Assembly (NCBI GenBank): GCA_964017125.1
Contig: OZ024909.1
Location: 69,548,228 to 69,612,227 of the forward strand
Direction of reading: 5' to 3'
DNA from: Flabesymbios commensalis
Lineage: Eukaryota > Annelida > Polychaeta > Terebellida > Flabelligeridae
Length of the DNA stretch: 64,000 nt
Shown: piece by piece, positions 60,401-64,000 of the stretch
Layout: each line of letters starts with the position of its first letter
How positions within the stretch are numbered: the stretch's first letter is position 1
Program-made: the position numbers and the translations under genes
The notes under the pieces: model-generated
Database searches by the model: none
Told to the model about the DNA's origin: nothing
Seen by the model: only the letters and a program-made list of their open reading frames with translations

Positions 60401-63400
60401 ACTTTTGATTTTGAGGCCATTATTGACTTTAATTGATGGCAGTTCATTTTCCGGACGATAGCTCGGAAAGCGTTTACTGGATTGTTTTCATATTGCCACA
60501 CACATCCCTTAGGGGTTGTAGATCATGTGCGTTTTGAGGGGTTTTGACCTTTGACCTATTTTTTAACTATTGACTTTGAGGCTATTATTGACTTTAATTA
60601 ATGGCGGGGGATATAGTTAGCGTCAGTGCTCTTGTTTATTGATACATTTATGTGATCATACTGTGCAAAATTCTTTTACAATATGCCACAGTAATATTTT
60701 TATGATCTGTTTCCCTTGTTGTACCATAGCTTTTGTAAATTTACTAATTTCTCACACCCATATTATCCCCCGCCTGTAGGGGAGGGGGGATTTTAGTCGC
60801 GCCAGGATTCTGTCCGGCTTCTGGCGTACGGCGTCACGTTTTCTTGTGGCCGCAAAAACTACTTGTCAATTTATCACATTCCTAGCAACATGGGCATGTG
60901 CAAGTGATTTTTTAGAGATGCTACCAAAATTCAAAATGGCCACCAGAGGTCAACTCTAAAAAATTTTGTGGGCGCAAAAACTCCAAAACTTAAAGTCAGA
61001 AATTATTCAAATTTTACTATCACATTCCCCATGATATGGAGATGTGCAGGTGACTTTTTCAAGGTTTCACTGAAAATCAAAATGGCCACCACAGATCAAC
61101 TTTAATTTTTTGGGCGGCATAAAAACTCAAAAAATCTGTTTGGTCAATTTTTTTTAAATTTCAACATCACATTCCTACATGGTTCCCACGGGTCCTTGAA
61201 AACGGGAAAAGTACTTGAATTTGAAAAAAAATAATTCCAGGCCTTGAAAAGTCCTTGATTTTTGTAAAAACTTTAATAAATCGGGAAAAGTCCTTGATTT
61301 TGATCAACCTGTGATGTTTTCCTGAATTCATCTTGAAAACGTCACGCAGCGGCGACAGCTAGTGATTAAATGAAAAAAAAGCTACACTTAAAAAAGATGT
61401 GGTTTAGGAATGTAGTGTGCCTATTTTATCAATATAAAGTCAAAACACAAATATCGCTAAACAATGTGGGAAATTTGATAAAAAAAGTAATAAAAACGCC
61501 GGAGTTGCCGTTTTTCATACCTTTTGGCCTAAACTTATTTGTGTGATCATCAAACCACTTTTTTAACATGCACAAAAAATGTCCTTGAAAAATATTGAGA
61601 AGTCCTTGAAAGGTCCTTGAAAAGTCCTTGAATTTTGTATTTGAAAAATTGTGGGAACCATGTTCCTAGCAACATGGGGATGTGCAAGTGATTTTTTAAA
61701 GATGCTACCAAAATTTAAAATGGCCGCCAGAGGTCAACTCCAAATTTTTTTGTGGGCGCAAAAACTCCAAAACTTAAAGTCAGAAATTATTCAAATTTCA
61801 CTATTACGTCCCCCATGATATGGAGATGTGCAAGTGATTTTTTTAAGGTTTTACTGAAATTCAAAATGGCCGCCATGGATAAACTTCATATTTTTTTGTG
61901 GGCGCAAAAACTGAAAAATTGAAATCGGTAATAATTCACATTGTACAATCACATTACCCACCATCTGGAAATGTGCATGTGATTTTACTGAAATTTAAAA
62001 TGGCCACCACAAATCGACTTTTTAAATATTTGTGACCGCAAAAAGTCTAACTTAATTTATGGGCGGGGGAGGATTGAGGACTTTTGTTTAATATAATGTC
62101 CTGCTGATGATTTACCATGATGTTTGTTTTTTCAGCCCTTGTCGATCATAATATGTCCTTCTTCATGTAAAGTGAAACAAATCTATGAGCAGGCCATAGA
62201 TTTATTAGTTAACAGCACTTACAAACCCACAATCCTGGATTTATTTGGAGGTGGCTCAGAAGAAACTAAAGAAGTGAGCAGTTTAATAGTATTACAGTGG
62301 TATCTCCTTATCCCCTAGAGCACTGAGCTATTCAATTTAAATTTTCAGTCGCTTGAAGTTGTGTCTCGCTACGGCGACACACAACTTCAAGTGACTGAAA
62401 AATTTGTAAAATTAAGGTTCCAACATATATCGATGTTGCAAGATATAAGACATCTTTTACTTTAAACAACTGGTTGTACAGGTGCCAATAAAAACATAGA
62501 ATGGCTACTGTAGTCGACATCAGTGCTCTAGTGGTTAGAGCAGCCACTCAGGAAAAGTCGCTTTTAAAGACAAGTTGCATCTACCCATTTAAACAGTGAT
62601 TGATGTATTGTACAGTTTTGAAAATTCAGAAATTTAAATGTACTAATTATTATGATCTTATTCTGCATATTTGACAGATTTTTTATGGAGGCAGTTTCAT
62701 TTTGCAGGTTCGTCTAATCAACGGCTGTCACTTATTGATATGTACCCCACATTCCTTACTTCGCATGCTGGAGCGCAAAGTAACAGTTTTGAATAGGCTG
62801 TGTCATCTGGTTAGTGCTGTATATATACTATAATATACTATATATACTATAGCTATTTGTATTTTTGTTATTATTATTCAGTAACATTTCATATTTAATA
62901 AAATTGAATAAATATTTCATGTTTTAAAAATATATAATATTGAATGATTGCTATATTTGTTCAGGTGTTGGAAGAGGCAGATATACTTACTGAGGAATTC
63001 ACTTCACAGGTACCTTATCATCAATGAGTATTTAACCTGCTAAGCGTGACAACAGTTTTTTTTAATCTATTTTATTATCCAATTAAATCACTGTTATTGG
63101 GAATGAAATGTGTGTTTAGACTGATCAAGATTTGCAAATGTTTGTCTCAAATTAAATAAATATGAGTAATTTTCACTCACTTGAAGTTGTGGATCGCGGT
63201 AGCGAGACATAACTTCAAGTGAGTGAAAATTTACATTTTTAACAAAGCTCTTCAACGGTTAATTTAACGTGATTGTGACATTAGACGTGATTAGAACAAA
63301 CATACTTTATATTGTTTTAGATCCTACAAGTGATGAAACACTATGGCCGAGAAATGAATGAGCAGAAAGACCTGAATGTACCAAGACAAAAGATATTATG

Positions 63401-63512
63401 TGCATCTCGTTGGACCCCCGGCATGCGTGAATTCGCTCGTGTATTTATGCAGTCGCCACTAATTGTTGTGGCTTGTCGCTATGAGGCCGCAGTCTATGGT
63501 GATGTTCAAATG
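44534..63512 (+). CDS. TDRD12: TDRD12 orthologue (Tudor domain-containing 12), N-terminal 1041 codons in 17 exons; gene runs off the right edge
   Basis: TDRD12 acts in germ granules (nuage) in PIWI-interacting RNA biogenesis; insect relatives are the Yb proteins. Coding exons: 44534-44584, 45286-45447, 45915-46003, 46930-46977, 48330-48449, 49246-49301, 51293-51448, 52446-53862, 54779-54874, 57367-57474, 57875-57917, 58017-58124, 59121-59312, 62136-62273, 62708-62809, 62965-63009, 63321-63512. Every intron is GT-AG and the phases fit throughout (3123 nt, 1041 codons). Several blocks align with human TDRD12 as I remember it: CFLLDYA in the Tudor domain, VNDYLAQNQYAAY, CTPHSLLRML, LNRLCHLVLEEADIL and EAAVYGDVQM. 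The start is the first ATG of the first exon. A polypyrimidine-AG at about 44512 suggests that exon begins after a 5' UTR intron. The second helicase lobe and C-terminal Tudor and CS domains expected of the family should lie beyond 64 kb. The family call is firm; individual small exons are slightly less sure. Confidence 0.93.
45651..45874. mobile_element. TTAA MITE, subfamily B, in TDRD12 intron 2
   Basis: Ends ttaaccctttc and gaaagggttaa are a perfect 11-bp inverted repeat. It contains the family hairpin gttgtgtctcgctac...gacccacaacttcaag. Confidence 0.85.
47360..47671 (+). mobile_element. tRNA-derived dimeric SINE, copy 2, in TDRD12 intron 4
   Basis: Same structure as 39811-40125. A perfect 11-bp target duplication, ggtcatccatg, lies at 47349-47359 and 47672-47682, which fixes the element ends and shows LINE-type retroposition into the intron. 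Confidence 0.93.
48626..48832. mobile_element. Short inverted-repeat element in TDRD12 intron 5
   Basis: Ends agtgctcgattttg and ttgggagcctcgagcact are imperfect inverted repeats. The inside repeats gagccc and gggcac words. Non-coding. Confidence 0.5.
50258..50589. mobile_element. 332-bp cagggtt MITE with target duplication ataat, TDRD12 intron 6
   Basis: Left end cagggttagaaattaa and right end ctaattttgaaccctg are inverted repeats flanked by ataat (50253-50257 and 50590-50594). The inside repeats tccagcggaccac or tcggaccac words. Confidence 0.8.
50834..50886. repeat. Perfect 22-bp stem with 9-base loop, TDRD12 intron 6
   Basis: Arms 50834-50855 and 50865-50886 are exact reverse complements (core attcaccttgaagtgtga). 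This is a very stable hairpin if transcribed. Its stem recalls but does not equal the cttgaagttgtg hairpin of the TTAA MITEs. Confidence 0.85.
50961..51226. mobile_element. Foldback MITE with about 65-bp arms, TDRD12 intron 6
   Basis: Left arm 50961-51024 (aagatagtaaattgtacta...gacttgcttc) pairs with right arm 51160-51226 (gaagcaagtcgaaac...actatctt) with a few mismatches. The centre is unique and non-coding. Confidence 0.8.
51497..51749. mobile_element. TTAA MITE, subfamily B, TDRD12 intron 7
   Basis: Bounded by ttaacccttagagcactg and cagtgtttcaagggttaa. Carries the hairpin cacttgaagttgtg...cacaacttcaagtg around tctcgctaccgcga. A three-copy ctattgtat microrepeat lies at 51695-51721. Confidence 0.85.
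51746..51992. mobile_element. TTAA MITE, subfamily C, sharing a TTAA with its neighbour
   Basis: Bounded by ttaacccttatgctgctg and ccgcagcatgaaggttaa. The inner hairpin is catttgaagctggaatt / aattccagcttcaaatg around gctaacgca. The left TTAA is also the right TTAA of the preceding element. Confidence 0.75.
52011..52248. mobile_element. TTAA MITE, subfamily B, diverged
   Basis: Third element in a row in intron 7. It has caggttgtgtcttgctacagcgatacacaacatcaagtg-type hairpin text and ends near cttagcactgggttag. Confidence 0.6.
52446..53862 (+). CDS. TDRD12: TDRD12 exon 8: 472-codon disordered linker exon
   Basis: One 1417-nt exon, open throughout, joins the Tudor and helicase regions (residues about 228-699). 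It is rich in Ser, Asn, Pro and Thr, with no predicted fold that I recognise, so it is probably disordered. Three things stand out. First, a 16-residue tandem duplication at 52775-52870 (SVGRGILPRLGMMAGK then SVGRGTLPLLGMKSGE) carries Gly-Arg-Gly motifs. Second, a Thr-Gly run ends in another GRGG near 53155-53185. Third, a short P-(P/A)-L-E motif occurs three times between 53444 and 53664. Many Ser-Pro and Arg-x-x-Ser sites suggest phosphorylation. The matching part of vertebrate TDRD12 is much shorter in my memory, so this insertion explains the longer protein. Acceptor at 52445 and donor at 53863 are both in phase with their neighbours. Confidence 0.85.
54177..54411. mobile_element. TTAA MITE, subfamily A, copy 2, TDRD12 intron 8
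   Basis: Bounded by ttaacccttacagtatgggg and cagcactttagggttaa. Core gacatctgtagacgtcagat is a near palindrome. Tail text matches 43862-44099. Confidence 0.85.
54779..58124 (+). CDS. TDRD12: TDRD12 exons 9-12: linker and approach to the helicase core
   Basis: Four short exons (96, 108, 43 and 108 nt; residues about 700-818). Exon 9 encodes a basic stretch (KPVKSIMKKSPSLPQKDFF). Exon 10 is polar and probably disordered. Exons 10-12 match the segment just before the helicase in human TDRD12: DDNIQGIL..RQLQQLLGLKRA resembles the human 'ISDLQQLQKLKGLQ', and the block ending RPFMQMIRS precedes the Q motif. All four have consensus donors (gtgag) and pyrimidine-rich acceptors, with phases 2, 2, 0 and 0 at their 3' ends. 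They act as the hinge between the disordered exon and the ATPase-like lobe. Confidence 0.85.
54924..55105. mobile_element. 182-bp TA-ended MITE, TDRD12 intron 9
   Basis: Ends tacagtagaacctgctatga and, inverted, tcatagcagattctactgta, consistent with pogo/Tc1-type TA insertion. A diverged relative lies in intron 3 (about 46025-46350, with aacctgctatgattag and ggaggtttgtttgtat). Confidence 0.8.
55265..55760. repeat. agcccacctttt hairpin and internal repeats, TDRD12 intron 9
   Basis: The hairpin tagcccaccttttaa/ttaaaaaaggtgggcta (55273-55307) starts a repeat whose inside has three diverged copies of aaatttgttatgcatgttactag with flanking text (55380-55730). Non-coding. Confidence 0.6.
56116..56242. 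mobile_element. 127-bp TTAA MITE, TDRD12 intron 9
   Basis: Ends ttaacccattaagga and tctcaacgggttaa are imperfect inverted repeats with TTAA at both ends. Contains tatgacgtcata, a 12-bp palindrome. Confidence 0.7.
56790..57238. mobile_element. TTAA MITE subfamily B interrupted by a subfamily A copy
   Basis: The outer element (56790-56904 and 57145-57238) matches 45651-45874 on both sides of the insertion, including actacttgaggttgtgtctcgctac and, beyond it, cagtaatttaattccccaa...aatcaggtaataaaacaga. It lies in TDRD12 intron 9. Confidence 0.8.
56901..57148. mobile_element. TTAA MITE, subfamily A, copy 3, nested
   Basis: Bounded by ttaacccttacagcgcgggg and cagcgcttgaagggttga. Contains the 20-base palindrome tctgacgtctgtagacgtca, extended to aatctgac...gtcagatt. 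It is inserted at a TTAA of the older element. Confidence 0.85.
58260..58375. repeat. 24-bp minisatellite, gcgccatgttgcc units, TDRD12 intron 12
   Basis: About five units of gagcgccatgttgcccttca with small changes, including a tggcgcagcgcca palindrome at the left. The eight-residue periodic frame it makes is not a protein. Confidence 0.85.
59121..63512 (+). CDS. TDRD12: TDRD12 exons 13-17: first RecA-like lobe of a degenerate DEAD-box helicase
   Basis: Exons 13-17 (residues 819-1041) line up with DEAD-box lobe 1. Q motif region: EPTKLQMYTWASVLRGQD. Motif I: APSGSHSGGKT, a Walker A-like loop that keeps GKT but is longer than the usual AxTGSGKT. Motif Ia position: IIICPSSCKVKQIYEQ. GG motif: LFGGG. 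Motif Ib: CTPHSLLRML. Motif II: LEEAD where canonical helicases have DEAD. Motif III position: CASRW in place of SAT. Human TDRD12, as I recall it, has lost GKT at motif I, so this protein may keep more nucleotide-binding features. The exon 17 donor is gtcagt at 63513. Without splicing, the frame would continue to a stop at 63573-63575 inside a small transposon. No later exon was recognised before 64 kb. Confidence 0.9.
60132..60616. mobile_element. tatccccgcc-ended repeat element, TDRD12 intron 13
   Basis: Left end ttatccccgcccacgaag and right end aatggcgggggatat are inverted repeats. Inside is a tandem pair of about 160 bp (ttccg.acgatat.tc..aa, cacacacccct.aggggttgtaga, tgacctttgacct). Non-coding. 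Confidence 0.65.
60380..60557. promoter_or_regulatory. Two perfect DR1 nuclear-receptor motifs within the repeat
   Basis: The word tgacctttgacct occurs at 60380-60392 and 60545-60557. It reads AGGTCAAAGGTCA on the other strand, the ideal DR1 site for HNF4/RXR-type receptors. Whether anything binds is unknown. Confidence 0.45.
60766..62065. mobile_element. tatcccccgcc-ended element with internal duplicated blocks, TDRD12 intron 13
   Basis: Ends tatcccccgcc and ggcgggggagga. The inside is a series of related blocks (cacattcctagcaacatgggcatgtgcaagtg, aaaatggccgccag, gtgggcgcaaaaact). It matches 8030-8440. A separate element is inserted at 61178-61662. Confidence 0.7.
61178..61662. mobile_element. 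485-bp inverted-repeat element, target duplication ttccta
   Basis: Perfect 12-bp terminal inverted repeats catggttcccac / gtgggaaccatg, flanked by ttccta at 61172-61177 and 61663-61668. The uninterrupted host text cacattcctagcaacatggg at 60868-60887 shows the empty site. The inside repeats aagtccttgaa words near both ends. No transposase; superfamily not recognised. Confidence 0.9.
62308..62538. mobile_element. MITE of TTAA subfamily B, TDRD12 intron 14
   Basis: Ends cccctagagcactg and cagtgctctagtgg are inverted repeats. The hairpin cttgaagttgtgtctcgctacgg...cacaacttcaag is intact. Close relative of 51497-51749. Confidence 0.8.
63032..63262. mobile_element. TTAA MITE, subfamily B, inverted, TDRD12 intron 16
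   Basis: Bounded by ttaacctgctaag and cttcaacggttaa, with the hairpin in reverse orientation (cacttgaagttgtggatcgcggtagcgagac...). Close to 45651-45874 and 56790-57238 when reversed. Confidence 0.8.
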
Positions 63513-63567
63513 GTCAGTTATAACAGAGTTTCTTCTGTAACACAGAGAGCAAGAGAAATGCACAGTA

Positions 63568-63777
63568 TACTGTAGATATGATAATTTTCACGTGTTTGAA
63601 TTTTCGTGAATTTGTGACTTTTGGACTTTTCGTGAAGTCTAGAATTTGTGAATTATCAATTTCGATGATAGTAGCGCTATTATAATAATAATTTTCTCAA
63701 GATTCCTAAATTCGCGAATTTGTCCTCAAGAAATTCGCGAAAAGTAAAACCTCACGAATATTACCAGATCCACAGTA
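63568..63777. mobile_element. 210-bp TA-flanked MITE just after TDRD12 exon 17
   Basis: Ends tactgtagatatgataat and, inverted, tactgtggatctggtaat, each next to TA (63566-63567 and 63778-63779), as in Tc1/mariner insertion. The inside has mirrored ttcgtgaattt / aaattcgcgaa text. Confidence 0.75.
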
Positions 63778-64000
63778 TACAATATATTTTTGTATTCAGA
63801 TTAATGTATGATTTTTTTCAGATCAGTATCTGCACAAGTTACCATCTCTTAAACTACAGCATATGTGTTTCTAAATACACAAATCCCCTCAGTAACAAGA
63901 CTTGACCGAAGTTTTGTTATAGGACCATGATCAGAAGATGATTTATTCTAAATTTTTCCACTAGAATTCATATTTTTCAATTTGTAATTTTATATTTATT

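Noticed and set aside
63720-63905. A further TDRD12 exon after an acceptor-like tttttttcag near 63822
   Set aside because: The downstream peptide shows no resemblance to the expected helicase continuation.

Overview
This window looks like nuclear DNA of a marine invertebrate, most likely a deuterostome such as an echinoderm, hemichordate or cephalochordate. The evidence is one long, many-intron, vertebrate-like host gene with GT-AG introns, AT-rich spacer DNA, a CsRn1-type Ty3/Gypsy element, tRNA-derived SINEs, many short inverted-repeat transposons, and a strongly over-represented palindromic octamer TAGGCCTA. The organism call rests on memory of such genomes and is not decisive.

Layout. 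0-4.7 kb: AT-rich spacer with one candidate minus-strand exon (2117-2390) and diverged repeats. 4-12.4 kb: a repeat-dense block. It has a foldback element, a 491-bp inverted-repeat transposon, duplicated blocks, and a 2.1-kb minisatellite built on the palindrome CCGTTATAACGG. The minisatellite is interrupted by a probable solo LTR and lies between inverted copies of a 0.7-kb repeat. 12.4-22 kb: I see no convincing gene. 22-27.6 kb: a broken Ty3/Gypsy element on the minus strand with one recognisable LTR. 27.6-43.8 kb: spacer with DNA-transposon relics, foldback elements, a tRNA-derived SINE and a decayed coding-like patch.

44.5-64 kb (+): the N-terminal 1041 codons, in 17 exons that keep frame at every junction, of a TDRD12 (Tudor domain-containing 12) orthologue, a piRNA-pathway protein. 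It runs from the start codon through an N-terminal Tudor domain, a very large disordered exon and most of the first RecA-like lobe of a degenerate DEAD-box helicase. The gene continues past the right edge. Its introns hold TTAA-ended MITEs (one nested in another, two sharing one TTAA), TA-flanked MITEs, a SINE, and a 485-bp element inserted with a clean 6-bp target duplication.

The only confident host gene is therefore TDRD12. Most other features are mobile-element sequence, which is the material the piRNA pathway silences. The best leads for a second look are the GRG-repeat exon and partly preserved ATP-binding motif of TDRD12, the palindromic minisatellite with its higher-order repeat and strand flips, and the conserved hairpin carried by the TTAA MITEs.
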